In this document: piece after piece, positions 18,978 through 28,306 of the stretch
Numbering within the stretch: position 1 is the stretch's first letter
Layout of the letters: the number at the start of each line of letters is the position of its first letter
NCBI RefSeq assembly: GCF_019219025.1
Contig: NZ_JAHUWN010000001.1
Location: 186,001 to 250,000 of the forward strand
Length of the DNA: 64,000 nucleotides
Direction of reading: 5' to 3'
From: Bacillus sp. sid0103
GTDB lineage: Bacteria; Bacillota; Bacilli; Bacillales_B; DSM-18226
Made by a program: the position numbers and the translations under genes
Notes under the pieces: generated by a model
What the model saw: the letters and a program-made list of their open reading frames with translations, nothing else
Told to the model about the DNA's origin: nothing
Databases searched by the model: none

Positions 18978-21224
18978 TTAATCTTGCACTATTTCTCCTG
19001 TATTTTCGTCTGTTTGAGTTTGGTCATCGGCTTGTTGATTATTTTCTGCATTCCATTGTTCTTCAGGAGTTTTTAAATCTACAATTAAAAAATCTCCTTT
19101 TCGAAGAGGTGTTTTCGGTTTAAGATTTTGCTGTGTTACATACCCTTTGCCCTTAGAATTTAATTTTAATCCAGCTATATTTGCTACTTTCATTACATCC
19201 CTAAGTGACCAACCCGTCATATCTGGTGCAAGTATTTCGCCATTTGTTTGGATGATTACCTTCTCACCCTCCAAAACAGTTGTCCCCGACTCTGGTAACT
19301 GTCTAACCACTTCAGTTCCTTTGCCGATCACGACGGTTTCAACACCTTTTCCTTTTAAATCTGCGACCGTTTCTTCAACCGACATTCCCTTATAATCTGT
19401 GAGTTTATTTAATTGTGCTTTTTCTAGCTTAGAAGGCTTAATATTTAGGTAATGAAGGCTGTTTTTCATTACAGGGTTAAAAATAGCCGAGACAGGAATC
19501 GCACCTTGACCTGCTTCCAATCCCTCTAATTTAGGCTGCTGAACAGCAACATATACAATTAATTCCGGATCATCCTTTGGAGCCATTCCCAAAAACGAGA
19601 ACATATAGTTATTTACTCCTTGTAAATACCTGCCATTCGGGCCAGGGATATTTGCTGTTCCCGTCTTCCCCGCAACGCTATAACCATCAATTTTATAGCG
19701 TCCACCTGTACCTTTAGGTGAGGTGACAACAGTTTCAAGGTAATCTCGAACCTTTTTTGCGGTTTCATTTGTGATTGGGGTAGAGACTACTTCAGGTGCT
19801 GTTGATTTAACAACCTCTCTAGTATCATGATTAACAATTTTTTTTACAACATGAGGTTTTACCATTTTCCCGCCATTAGCAATCGCTGTTGCCGCTTGAA
19901 TTTGTTGGATTGGTGTAATGGCTGTTCCCTGCCCATAAGCAGTCGTAATTTTTTCAATCGGATAGGTAAATTGGATTTTCCCTGAAGTTTCGTTCGGAAG
20001 GTCAATACCGGTAGGCCTATCAAAGCCAAACTTTGTTAAATACTCCCTAAACCTTTCAAATCCTAGTTTCTCTTTGGCAATCTTCGCAAAAGCAACGTTA
20101 GATGACCGTTGTACCCCTTCAAGATACGTGATAGGACCCCATCCAGAGTAATTATGGTCATGAATCGCCTTATCCTTTTTAGTAACTTGATAAGAACCGG
20201 ATTGATAGATTTCATTTGGATTGAAAACTTTTTCCTGAACAGCTGCTGCAAGCGTAAAAATTTTCATTGTCGAACCAGGTTCGAATGACGTTTCAATCGC
20301 CTCATTATGCCAGCCATCTTCAATTCCTTCTTTCGTTTTTGGATCGAAGGACGGCCGCTGTCCCATCGCTAAAATTTCTCCCGTTTTCGGATCAGCCACA
20401 ATCGCAATAATTTTTTCCGGTTTATATTCCTTTGCTGCTTTGTTCATTGCATCTTCTAAAAAGGTTTGAATTTTTTGGTCGATTGTTAAATAAACATCAT
20501 TTCCATTTTGGGCAGGAGTAATTTTTTCCTTTCCATCCGGAAGGATATAGCCCCATAAATCACTTTCAAAATTAACCTTCCCATCTTTCCCTGTTAACTC
20601 ATTATTTAGAATTTTCTCGATTCCCATTTTACCAACTGACGTAATACTTTTATCTTTTTGCTCAATCCTGTCTGCATAACCCACTACATGGGAAGCAAAA
20701 ACTCCATTTGGATAAAATCGTTTGGAGTCTCGAATAAAAGTAATTCCAGGAAGCTTTTGGTCTTCAATCTTATTCTTCGTTTGATTGGTAATATCTCTGC
20801 CTGCTTTACCAAATTCAACCTGAAATTTATGATTTTTTATTCCCTTGGTTAAGATGTTATAAATCTCTAATTCATCCATCTCTAGATACTTAGCCAATTC
20901 TTTTGCCGTTTTGGCCGCATCTTTTACGTGTTGAGGTTTTTTGGGATTCGTTGTCATCTTTTTATCTAATATTGCTATCAAGGTATAGGCATTTGTATCT
21001 TCAGCGATTACCTCGCCATTCCGGTCTAAGATATCGCCCCTTAAGGCTGCCAAATTTCCTTCCCTGCTATATTTTTCTTGCGCCTTTGCAGCAAGCGGTT
21101 GTCCATCAACTTCTCCACTAATTTGAATGGAGAAATACCTAAAGATTAATACAAAAAAGAGCAAACCAAATAATCCAAATAAAATGGTTGCTCCTGCATT
21201 CATATAGGGCTGTTTCTTGTTCAT
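18978..21224 (-). CDS. pbpB: Penicillin-binding protein 2B, septal transpeptidase
   Basis: Class B PBP needed for septum synthesis (FtsI homologue), 748 residues. One membrane anchor (about 11-32), dimerisation domain (about 55-215), transpeptidase domain with active-site Ser318 in STMK, RSSN-type second motif (GVQRSSNVAFA) and KTGTAN. Two C-terminal PASTA repeats (about 590-705) are followed by an acidic Gln/Asp/Glu-rich tail. It begins two bases after ftsL, in the order rsmH-ftsL-pbpB. Confidence 0.96.
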   Translation of the reverse strand: MNKKQPYMNAGATILFGLFGLLFFVLIFRYFSIQISGEVDGQPLAAKAQEKYSREGNLAALRGDILDRNGEVIAEDTNAYTLIAILDKKMTTNPKKPQHVKDAAKTAKELAKYLEMDELEIYNILTKGIKNHKFQVEFGKAGRDITNQTKNKIEDQKLPGITFIRDSKRFYPNGVFASHVVGYADRIEQKDKSITSVGKMGIEKILNNELTGKDGKVNFESDLWGYILPDGKEKITPAQNGNDVYLTIDQKIQTFLEDAMNKAAKEYKPEKIIAIVADPKTGEILAMGQRPSFDPKTKEGIEDGWHNEAIETSFEPGSTMKIFTLAAAVQEKVFNPNEIYQSGSYQVTKKDKAIHDHNYSGWGPITYLEGVQRSSNVAFAKIAKEKLGFERFREYLTKFGFDRPTGIDLPNETSGKIQFTYPIEKITTAYGQGTAITPIQQIQAATAIANGGKMVKPHVVKKIVNHDTREVVKSTAPEVVSTPITNETAKKVRDYLETVVTSPKGTGGRYKIDGYSVAGKTGTANIPGPNGRYLQGVNNYMFSFLGMAPKDDPELIVYVAVQQPKLEGLEAGQGAIPVSAIFNPVMKNSLHYLNIKPSKLEKAQLNKLTDYKGMSVEETVADLKGKGVETVVIGKGTEVVRQLPESGTTVLEGEKVIIQTNGEILAPDMTGWSLRDVMKVANIAGLKLNSKGKGYVTQQNLKPKTPLRKGDFLIVDLKTPEEQWNAENNQQADDQTQTDENTGEIVQD

Positions 21225-21226
21225 TT

Positions 21227-21580
21227 CTAATGCACTACCTTGACGTTATTTTCATTTTTAATTAGGCCCATTTCCTTGGCCTTTTTATAAATTCGTTCGT
21301 ATGCACTCAATTCGCTTACCTGAACTTGCAAATCGCTGTTTACTTTTTGTTGTTCCGTTATCTTAGATTCCATAATTTGTATATCTTTGTTAACATCGTA
21401 AATCTTTGCTTGATTTGAAATAATATGAACGGCACCAAAACATACAAATCCAGCAAAGGCTAATCCAATAATTTTTTCTCCTGGAGTGAGCCAGGATTTT
21501 TTAATGATTACTTGACTCTTATTTTGGACTTTCTGCTCTGTTTGTTGCTGCTCTAAATTCTTCCTGGCAAGATTACTCAA
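21227..21580 (-). CDS. ftsL: Cell division protein FtsL
   Basis: Small bitopic division protein, 117 residues: cytoplasmic Gln/Lys-rich head (about 1-35), one membrane segment (IIGLAFAGFVCFGAVHII, about 37-55) and an extracytoplasmic leucine-zipper-like coiled coil (about 60-108). It pairs with DivIC and DivIB and is a short-lived, limiting division factor in B. subtilis. It lies between rsmH and pbpB with tight spacing to pbpB. Confidence 0.93.
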   Translation of the reverse strand: MSNLARKNLEQQQTEQKVQNKSQVIIKKSWLTPGEKIIGLAFAGFVCFGAVHIISNQAKIYDVNKDIQIMESKITEQQKVNSDLQVQVSELSAYERIYKKAKEMGLIKNENNVKVVH

Positions 21581-21641
21581 TCTTCTTCCCCTCCAGATTA
21601 TTTTCTTTTTCTACATCCAGTTTTGAATGTCTGGATTCTTC

Positions 21642-22574
21642 TTATAGCCTTTCTGCAATTCTTAGTTTTGCAGATCTGGCGCGATTATTTTGCTCTAATT
21701 CTTCTTCTGATGGAAGTATCGGCTTCCGTGAGATTAACTTTAATATCGGTTTATACTCATCTGGAATGATTGGTAAACCAGGAGGTAAATTAGGGGTTTC
21801 ACTTGCCTTCTTAAAAGCTGCTTTACAAATCCTGTCTTCAAGTGAATGGAAGGTGATAACACTTATTCTTCCCTCAGGGTTTAACAAGTCAATTGCTTGA
21901 TTCAGTGACTGTTCGAACACAGCTAATTCATCATTAACAGCAATTCTAACTGCCTGAAAAACTCGTTTAGCGGGATGTCCACCTTTTCTTCTTGCAGGGG
22001 CAGGAATAGCATCTTTAATTAGTTCAACCAATTCTGCTGTCGTTTCAATTGGTTTTACCATCCTTGCGGCTTCAATTTTTCGAGCGATCTGTTTAGAGAA
22101 TTTCTCCTCACCATAGCGAAAAAAGATGCGCACCAAGTCTTCATAGGACCAATGATTAACAACATCATAGGCAGATATATCAGCTTCATTATCCATTCTC
22201 ATATCGAGTGGCGCATCATGATGATAGCTAAAACCTCTTTCAGGAGTGTCCAATTGAGGCGAAGAGACTCCAAGGTCATACAGAACTCCATCAACCTTAA
22301 CAATTCCACGTTTTTCAAGTTCTTCTTTCAAATATAAGAAATTGCTTTTGATAATTTCTAAACGATCTCCATATTCAGCTAACTTCTCTTTAGCATGTGC
22401 AATTGCTGTTTCATCTTGGTCAAATGCAAATAGTTTACCACTAACTCCGAGTTTGGAAAGAATAACTGAACTATGCCCAGCTCCACCCAAAGTACAATCA
22501 ACATAAATTCCATCTGACTTAATATTTAACCCATCAACAGCTTCCTTTAACAACACGGTTGTATGTTCAAACAT
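21642..22574 (-). CDS. rsmH: 16S rRNA m4C1402 methyltransferase RsmH
   Basis: SAM-dependent N4-methylation of C1402 in 16S rRNA; 310 residues. SAM motif [10 protein letters not shown] (about 26-35), then [11 protein letters not shown], and the family motifs [18 protein letters not shown] and [14 protein letters not shown] at the C-terminus are clear. It follows mraZ by 63 bases. The former name mraW reflects its dcw position. A short ATCCAG/CTGGAT hairpin lies between it and ftsL. Confidence 0.97.
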   Translation of the reverse strand: MFEHTTVLLKEAVDGLNIKSDGIYVDCTLGGAGHSSVILSKLGVSGKLFAFDQDETAIAHAKEKLAEYGDRLEIIKSNFLYLKEELEKRGIVKVDGVLYDLGVSSPQLDTPERGFSYHHDAPLDMRMDNEADISAYDVVNHWSYEDLVRIFFRYGEEKFSKQIARKIEAARMVKPIETTAELVELIKDAIPAPARRKGGHPAKRVFQAVRIAVNDELAVFEQSLNQAIDLLNPEGRISVITFHSLEDRICKAAFKKASETPNLPPGLPIIPDEYKPILKLISRKPILPSEEELEQNNRARSAKLRIAERL

Positions 22575-22637
22575 GTAGTAACCACCTTTTCCAATCGAAC
22601 GATATATAACAGAAAATATATTAACATAATTTATCCA

Positions 22638-23069
22638 TTATATATCAAAGCCAATCATATTTTCTGCAATTTCTGCAAAAGATTCTTCTGACTCGGTAAA
22701 ATAGTCTTCCCAAATCTGTTTGCTCCAAATTTCAATCCGATTGGAAACACCTAAAATCACACATTCTTTTTCCAACTTTGCATATTGCAAAAGCGGTGCA
22801 GGGATATTAATTCTTCCTTGTTTATCAAGTTCACTTTCTGTTGCTCCTGAAAAGAAGAATCTAGTAAAAGCCCGGGCATCTTTTTTTGTCAGAGGTAAGC
22901 CTTTTAATTTCTCTTCAATCAGCCCCCACTCTGATAATGGGTATCCAAACAAACATTGATCCAAACCACGTGTAATGATGAACATATCACCAAGTTCATC
23001 ACGGAATTTGGAGGGCACGATTAGTCTGCCTTTATTATCAATGCTGTGATGGTATTCACCCATGAACAT
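22638..23069 (-). CDS. mraZ: Transcriptional regulator MraZ
   Basis: First gene of the dcw cluster; AbrB-like (SpoVT/AbrB, MraZ) DNA-binding protein of 143 residues with two tandem MraZ half-domains, each carrying the D-x-K-G-R motif ([18 protein letters not shown] about 9-26; [14 protein letters not shown] about 85-98). The start is the ATG at 23069, eight bases after GGGGG; a GTG at 23084 would overlap the ribosome site. In other bacteria MraZ binds repeats upstream of its own gene and represses the cluster, and such repeats are visible here. Confidence 0.95.
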   Translation of the reverse strand: MFMGEYHHSIDNKGRLIVPSKFRDELGDMFIITRGLDQCLFGYPLSEWGLIEEKLKGLPLTKKDARAFTRFFFSGATESELDKQGRINIPAPLLQYAKLEKECVILGVSNRIEIWSKQIWEDYFTESEESFAEIAENMIGFDI

Positions 23070-23097
23070 TCCCATGACCCCCACTTTCTATTAAAAA

Positions 23098-23128
23098 TGT
23101 ACCACATTCCCCCACTTTCCACCACCTA
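23098..23128 (-). promoter_or_regulatory. Candidate MraZ operator: three GTGG repeats at 10-bp spacing
   Basis: On the minus strand GTGG occurs at 23125, 23115 and 23105, exactly one helical turn apart, as GTGGTGGAAA, GTGGGGGAAT, GTGGTACATT. MraZ operators elsewhere are direct repeats of (G)TGGG-type boxes with a 10-bp period. They lie about 35-55 bases before the mraZ start; another AAAGTGGGGG forms its ribosome site. Confidence 0.65.
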
Positions 23129-23188
23129 TTTTTAAACTATTCTTCTTAAAATCCTTAAATCCTTTTTTATCCAGAAATTAATCAAAAA

Positions 23189-23355
23189 AAAAAAAAGCCC
23201 AGTTAAACTTGCCTGTTGATTTCCGCTCCGGGCACGTGCTTTCCGCGGGGGGCCCAGGGAGCCTCCTCTCGTCCTCCCGCAGAAGTCTTCGCGCCTTCCT
23301 CTCCAATCAACAGTGTGCCAAAATCTACAATAAGCTTTAACATAGCCAAAAAAAA
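23189..23355. mobile_element. Non-coding inverted-repeat element, 151 bp, inserted in the bshC terminator tract
   Basis: Positions 23197-23347 form an element with ends GCCCAGTTAAAC and GCTTTAACATAGCC. It is homologous along its length, in reverse orientation, to the one at 61525 (shared GGAGCGGAAATCAACAGG, CTGCGGGAGGACG). It is GC-rich and has no credible coding sequence. Eight or more A residues flank both sides, consistent with an 8-bp target duplication inside the T tract of the bshC terminator. Confidence 0.7.
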
Positions 23356-23375
23356 ACTTCACAATTGTGAAGTTT
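23348..23375 (-). terminator. Terminator after bshC
   Basis: Perfect 11-bp palindromic stem AAACTTCACAA/TTGTGAAGTTT followed by more T residues on the minus strand, adjacent to the bshC stop. Confidence 0.8.
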
Positions 23376-25010
23376 CTACATTTTCATAACCTTATGCAAC
23401 CCATCAAATTCATATCTACCTGACATTAAATCCTGTATGAAATTCAACCCATACTGGTTTAGATAATAAAATATATTCCAAACTCTTTCTTGTGGAAAGC
23501 CGTCCGGTCTTAAAGCAAGATCGACACGATCATATTTTTTGAGTAGATTATCGTGCTTTAACTTTCCTGCCTCATTAAGCTTTGTTTCCATAAACCCGAT
23601 TTCTTTTAGTAAGTAACTTTCGTTTTTCTTTAATAATGGTAATAAACCACGATCCAATTCAACTGTCTTACTTTCAATTAGTCGGTACTGATTTACTAGT
23701 TGCTCCCTAATACCTAAAAATAATGCTTCCACTTCTTTATCTTTTATTTCTTCGAGAAATTGATTTCTTTCTTTAACCGTTCCATTGCTTAATATATCTG
23801 CTATGTTTAAACGCAATTCGTTAACATCTGTTTCAACGGAACGATCAAGAATCGTTATGTTCAAACGAGGAACAATAGGGGGCAACTTGATATGAAAATG
23901 CTCAAAAACTAATTTGAGTTCTGCCCAGTAAGAAATTTCTCCGGGCCCAGCTATGAAAGCAACAGTTGGAAAGAGCCATTCTTGCATGAGCGGCCTTGTC
24001 ACCACATTATTGCTTAAAACTACTGGATTCTCTTCGGCGCACTCCACTAATTGTTCTCTCGAAAATGCTAAAGCCCCATTTTTCCCCACAAAACAATCAT
24101 TTCCACGATCAAATTCAAGTAAAATCCGGTCATTCATTTTTTGGTCATAGTAGAATAGGTTCGCATTCTGTTCATTTGCATCAATCGTAATCGGGAACCC
24201 GTTTTCACCAATTTGCTTTTGTTGTTCCAATAATTTGGATGTAATCGCTTCATGGTGAAGGATTTGCTGTTTAAAAAATTCCTTTTGCAGCATGCGAAAC
24301 TCTTTGTTACCAGAATCAACGATTAATAACCCATAATCCTTGAACAATTCCATAATAATATTGGCAAAAAAATCGACTAAGGTGGTGGATTTTGAGATTT
24401 GTTCTTCAGCAAATTCTAACAAAGTATTCGTGTGTTCTGTCTCACCGAAGTTCTCAATTAAATTTTGTACCCACGAATTACAGACTTCTTTGTTTATCTG
24501 AATATCAGAGACCATTTTCTTATGAAGGACTCTTTCAGGATATGTCCATTTATCAACCTTTTGATTCACTGGTACAAACACATGATTAACTTCTTGGAAA
24601 TCATGGTCTTCTCCAGCAATCCAAAATACAGGAACCACTGGTACTTTGAGCTGTGCCTCTTTTTGCTCAGCTAATTTAATTATTGAAATCACTTTATGTA
24701 TTGAATAAAGCGGTCCTGTAAGAACACCTGCCTGTTGACCCCCAATAACGACAAGACTATTATCTGATTTTAGTTTATCGATTGATTCTTTAACAGCTTC
24801 AGACGATGGAAACCGCTTCATAAAGCTCTCAATATGTTCAGCAACCTCTAAGCGAGGAAAAGATCGGTTACTAAGTTCAGCAACTCGTTTGGCATCATCG
24901 GTTCTTTCATTAAACCGGTAATGAAAAAAAGGCTGGATTTCAGGAGATTGTTCCAAATAATTCGAAGCAAACCGATTGGTTGCTGGTAAAGAGAGATTTA
25001 AAATCTCCAT
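23376..25010 (-). CDS. bshC: Bacillithiol synthase BshC (cysteine-adding enzyme)
   Basis: Adds cysteine to GlcN-malate, the last step in making bacillithiol, the low-molecular-weight thiol of bacilli. 544 residues, close to the usual 540. The Rossmann-like core holds VIGGQQAGVLTGPLYSIHK (about 92-110) and VPVFWIAGEDHDFQEVNH (about 125-142), both family signatures; a long C-terminal coiled coil (about 440-500) follows. ATG with AAAGGAAG upstream. It precedes mraZ as in B. subtilis (yllA). Confidence 0.95.
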   Translation of the reverse strand: MEILNLSLPATNRFASNYLEQSPEIQPFFHYRFNERTDDAKRVAELSNRSFPRLEVAEHIESFMKRFPSSEAVKESIDKLKSDNSLVVIGGQQAGVLTGPLYSIHKVISIIKLAEQKEAQLKVPVVPVFWIAGEDHDFQEVNHVFVPVNQKVDKWTYPERVLHKKMVSDIQINKEVCNSWVQNLIENFGETEHTNTLLEFAEEQISKSTTLVDFFANIIMELFKDYGLLIVDSGNKEFRMLQKEFFKQQILHHEAITSKLLEQQKQIGENGFPITIDANEQNANLFYYDQKMNDRILLEFDRGNDCFVGKNGALAFSREQLVECAEENPVVLSNNVVTRPLMQEWLFPTVAFIAGPGEISYWAELKLVFEHFHIKLPPIVPRLNITILDRSVETDVNELRLNIADILSNGTVKERNQFLEEIKDKEVEALFLGIREQLVNQYRLIESKTVELDRGLLPLLKKNESYLLKEIGFMETKLNEAGKLKHDNLLKKYDRVDLALRPDGFPQERVWNIFYYLNQYGLNFIQDLMSGRYEFDGLHKVMKM

Positions 25011-25099
25011 TCATTGTACTTCCTTTCTGATCACCCAAATTCATTCTGTTAAGAGTATACCACTACCAACCACATTTGAAAAAATCTTTGGCTTATCTT

Positions 25100-25495
25100 T
25101 CAGTTAGAAAAGGTAAAAATCAAGGCACGATGAATTAATCCATAAAGGGTTAGGGCGAGGTAAGCAAGAAGAAAGAGGATAAAATTAAAACGCCAAAAAC
25201 CCTTCATCACTTTTTTTAAGATAATTTCTTCTTTTACTTTCCAATGAACAAACACAAAAACCATAGCAATTAAAATCATAATTAATATGATTAACCAAAA
25301 AAATGATCTTTCCCATATCGTTACAATTAAAAAATGAACGGAAATAATGAATAAAATCGTTGTGGAATCTAGTGCCAAATGAACAGACTTTCGCGTGTTT
25401 CTTGTGAACATTTTCAAAACAAAGAACACAATAATAAATCCTAAAAAAGGTAATGCAAAGAAAATTGAGATAATAGAGGATAGAAAAGTAATCAA
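25100..25495 (-). CDS. DUF3397 family membrane protein
   Basis: 131 residues, almost all hydrophobic, with four predicted membrane segments (about 8-28, 43-60, 65-85, 100-122) and a short basic loop (KMFTRNTRKSVH). The pattern matches DUF3397, found beside bshC in bacilli; function unknown. The start is TTG, seven bases after GGGGG and overlapping the panE stop by four bases, so the two genes are coupled. Confidence 0.75.
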   Translation of the reverse strand: MITFLSSIISIFFALPFLGFIIVFFVLKMFTRNTRKSVHLALDSTTILFIISVHFLIVTIWERSFFWLIILIMILIAMVFVFVHWKVKEEIILKKVMKGFWRFNFILFLLAYLALTLYGLIHRALIFTFSN

Positions 25496-26394
25496 GCATA
25501 TTCCCCCTTTATCATTTCTTTCCCTTTTATTAAATAATATAAGTTCTCTACTTGAGGTGCTTTCCTATGCTTTTTATCAGCTTCATCTAAAATAAACCCC
25601 AAGATTGCATCCACTTCTGTCATTCTGTCTGCTTCAATATCTTTAAGCATAGAGGAACGGTTTGCGGAAGTATTTTTACAAATAGTAATAATTTGCCGAA
25701 ACTGTTCTTCTGTATTATCAAAATTTAAGATAAAAGAAACCTCTGCATATAAATTTTTTAGTACCTGAAAATAGTATTGATTTTTTATCAACTCGCCATT
25801 TTCCACCTTGAGGATAGCCGTTAATGGATTGATGACAGCATTGACCACCAATTTACTCAGGAGCATGTTATAATAATCCTCCTTAAACACAAGGGGAAAT
25901 TCCAGTGGTGCAGAGGAGATCAACTCAAACAATAGAGTTGGATCTCCTTTAAAAACAGCAACTTTTGTTACAGCTTCGCCATTATGGGTAACAGTATATC
26001 GATTTTCTTTCAGCGCACCATGCTCCACTGAACCAACAAAAATATTCGTAAATGGGATGCAATCAAGCTGTTTTAAATGCCCCATCCCATTTTGTAAAAA
26101 TAACAGATTGCCCGGAACAGCGGGCAACTCATTTATTTTCTCCATAATTGTTTGAAGTTGATATTGCTTCACGGCAATGATGGTAAGATCTTCATGTCCC
26201 TTCCACACATTCATAGGTAAGGCCTTTATTATGGATTTCGTTTGTTCCCCTTGTTTTTTCAGCACGATTCCATAATTATTAATTTCTTCAGTTTGTTCAT
26301 GTGTTCTTGTATAAATCGTCACTTCGAATACTCTACTAAGGTAAGCAGCGAATAATAGACCAATTGACCCAGCACCAATAATTCCAACCTTCAT
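25492..26394 (-). CDS. panE: 2-dehydropantoate 2-reductase (ketopantoate reductase, YlbQ type)
   Basis: NADPH-dependent reduction of ketopantoate to pantoate in coenzyme A synthesis. 300 residues; Rossmann motif GAGSIG at 7-12, VKQYQL region (about 75), the catalytic Lys in the C-terminal helical domain (KLVVNAVINPLTAI, about 178-191) and NRSSMLKDIEA (about 246-256) are all present. It corresponds to ylbQ, upstream of bshC. A pantothenate or other 2-oxoacid reductase role is expected but not proven. Confidence 0.9.
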   Translation of the reverse strand: MKVGIIGAGSIGLLFAAYLSRVFEVTIYTRTHEQTEEINNYGIVLKKQGEQTKSIIKALPMNVWKGHEDLTIIAVKQYQLQTIMEKINELPAVPGNLLFLQNGMGHLKQLDCIPFTNIFVGSVEHGALKENRYTVTHNGEAVTKVAVFKGDPTLLFELISSAPLEFPLVFKEDYYNMLLSKLVVNAVINPLTAILKVENGELIKNQYYFQVLKNLYAEVSFILNFDNTEEQFRQIITICKNTSANRSSMLKDIEADRMTEVDAILGFILDEADKKHRKAPQVENLYYLIKGKEMIKGEYA

Positions 26395-26466
26395 GATAAT
26401 CCCTCATTTTAGTCGTCTTTACCCATATTTTATCAGATGCTGTCGATAGTTTGTTACTAAGATTTA

Positions 26467-26506
26467 GAAAAAAATTGAGCCCTATTCGATTAAGACCGAA
26501 TAGGGC
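26467..26506 (-). terminator. Terminator of the acyl-CoA carboxylase operon
   Basis: Ten-bp perfect stem GCCCTATTCG/CGAATAGGGC, then TCAATTTTTTT on the minus strand, just after the carboxyltransferase gene. Confidence 0.85.
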
Positions 26507-26512
26507 AAAAAA

Positions 26513-28054
26513 TCAGACTGGGTAAACTGGATGCTTACGAATACTGAAATTTAATTCCTTCGTTTCGTAGAAAGCAAAACGTTGAATAAGGACATGTCGT
26601 AATTCATATGGTGCGACTATTTCATCGACTATAAGTTCTGAAGCAAGTTTATAGATGTCAATATGTTCTTTGTATTCTTTGTGCTTCTCTTGTACAAAAG
26701 CTATTTTTTCTTTCGGGTCTTCAATTTGATTAATTTTGTTTGAATAAACAGCATTTACTGCTGCTTCTGGACCCATTACCGCAATTTGTGCTGTAGGCAA
26801 CGCGATGCAGCAATCCGGCTCAAAAGCTGGACCAGCCATGGCATAAAGACCAGCACCATATGCTTTTCTCACAATGACTGAGATTTTCGGGACTGTGGCT
26901 GAACTCATTGCAGCAATTAACTTGGCCCCATGACGGATGATACCAGCTCGTTCAACCTTTGTTCCAATCATGAAGCCCGGTACATCTGCCAAAAATAAAA
27001 GCGGAATATGGTAGGCATCGCAGAGTTGAATGAATTTTGCCGCTTTATCGGCAGAATCAACAAATAAAACACCGCCTTTTACTTTAGGCTGATTGGCAAT
27101 AATGCCAATCGGTCTACCATCGATTCTAGCTAGCCCCGTTATCAATTCTGGTGCAAACAATTTTTTGATTTCATAAAAACTAGCATTGTCCACCAGACTA
27201 TCAATACATTCATACATATCAAACGGTGCGTTTTGGTTTTGGGGAATAATGGCTTCTAGTTCACGGCCTTGTTTGGTTGCCACACCCGCAGTCATCTTTG
27301 GCTTTTCTTTAAAACTAGCAGGAAAATAACTGATATATTTTTTTGCTGATTCAATGGCTTCCTCTTCACTATAGGCGAGAACATCCCCGCAGCCGCTGAC
27401 AGAACAATGCATTCGTGCACCGCCCATTTCCTCAAGTGTTACCTTTTCGCCTATAACTTTTTCAGCCATACGAGGTGACCCCAAATACATAGAAGCATTT
27501 TGATCAACCATAATGACGATATCACAAAAAGCTGGAATATAAGCTCCACCAGCTGCAGAAGGACCAAACAATATACAAACCTGGGGGATCATCCCGGACA
27601 GTTTTACTTGATTGTAAAAAATTCTTCCTGCGCCACGACGATTTGGAAACATCTCTAATTGGTCAGTTATTCTTGCCCCTGCAGAATCGACAAGATAGAA
27701 AAGCGGAACCTTTAATTTTTCCGCAACTTCTTGAATGCGGATAATCTTTTCAACCGTTCTTGCTCCCCATGAACCCGCCTTGATGGTCGAATCATTCGCC
27801 ATGACACAAACAGTTTGCCCGTTAATTTTACCAATCGCTGTTACAACACCATCTGCAGGAAGATCACCAGCCTTAAAATTGGCAAATTTACCATCTTCCT
27901 CATATTTTCCATCATCAAACAACAAGGTAAGGCGCTCACGAACAAACAACTTTTTTTGCTCTTTAGCCTTTTCGTGATATTTTGGATGTCCACCAGCTTC
28001 AATTATTTTACGATTCTCATTTAATTGCTCATTCAATGTATTGGTTACTGACAT
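26513..28054 (-). CDS. Acyl-CoA carboxylase carboxyltransferase subunit (PccB/MccB type)
   Basis: About 513 residues; one chain with both crotonase-like carboxyltransferase halves, the design of propionyl-, methylcrotonyl- and geranyl-CoA carboxylase beta subunits rather than the split AccA/AccD. Motifs: LVDSAGARITDQ (about 128-139), GPSAAGGAYIPAF (about 166-178, acyl-CoA site), and FLADVPGFMIGTKVE with KAYGAGLYAMAGP in the biotin-binding C-half. ATG at 28054 is six bases after GGGGTG. It is the third gene after a biotin carboxylase and a BCCP; substrate cannot be told from sequence. In B. subtilis the similar yngE set acts in leucine breakdown. Confidence 0.9.
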   Translation of the reverse strand: MSVTNTLNEQLNENRKIIEAGGHPKYHEKAKEQKKLFVRERLTLLFDDGKYEEDGKFANFKAGDLPADGVVTAIGKINGQTVCVMANDSTIKAGSWGARTVEKIIRIQEVAEKLKVPLFYLVDSAGARITDQLEMFPNRRGAGRIFYNQVKLSGMIPQVCILFGPSAAGGAYIPAFCDIVIMVDQNASMYLGSPRMAEKVIGEKVTLEEMGGARMHCSVSGCGDVLAYSEEEAIESAKKYISYFPASFKEKPKMTAGVATKQGRELEAIIPQNQNAPFDMYECIDSLVDNASFYEIKKLFAPELITGLARIDGRPIGIIANQPKVKGGVLFVDSADKAAKFIQLCDAYHIPLLFLADVPGFMIGTKVERAGIIRHGAKLIAAMSSATVPKISVIVRKAYGAGLYAMAGPAFEPDCCIALPTAQIAVMGPEAAVNAVYSNKINQIEDPKEKIAFVQEKHKEYKEHIDIYKLASELIVDEIVAPYELRHVLIQRFAFYETKELNFSIRKHPVYPV

Positions 28055-28078
28055 CATTCTCACCCCTTTTAAAAACTT

Positions 28079-28291
28079 CTATTCTAGGACAATTAATACG
28101 TCGCCTTCATTTACAAAATCACCAATGTTAACTTTTACATCCAATACCAAACCCACTGTATCGCTTTCGATTGGAATTTCCATTTTCATTGATTCAAGCA
28201 TTACTACTTCCTGACCTGGTTGAACTTGATTACCATTTGCTACAAAAATATTTAAAACTGTTCCCGCCATGCTTGCTGTTATTTCTTTCAT
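28079..28291 (-). CDS. Biotin carboxyl carrier domain protein
   Basis: A 70-residue single biotinyl domain. The biotin attachment site is Lys36 in ESMKMEIP, with flanking Gly turns (SMAGTVLNIFVANGNQV; VKVNIGDFVNEGD). It carries the carboxyl group between the biotin carboxylase and the carboxyltransferase on either side. It is a stand-alone carrier, similar to B. subtilis YngHB. GGGGAG precedes its ATG. Confidence 0.92.
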   Translation of the reverse strand: MKEITASMAGTVLNIFVANGNQVQPGQEVVMLESMKMEIPIESDTVGLVLDVKVNIGDFVNEGDVLIVLE

Positions 28292-28306
28292 TCTGGCATT
28301 CTCCCC

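Noticed and set aside
23132..23362. A 76-codon open frame (minus strand) with Arg/Gly-rich composition
   Set aside because: It lies almost wholly in the non-coding inverted-repeat element; GC-rich repeats often give open frames. No ribosome site or homology.
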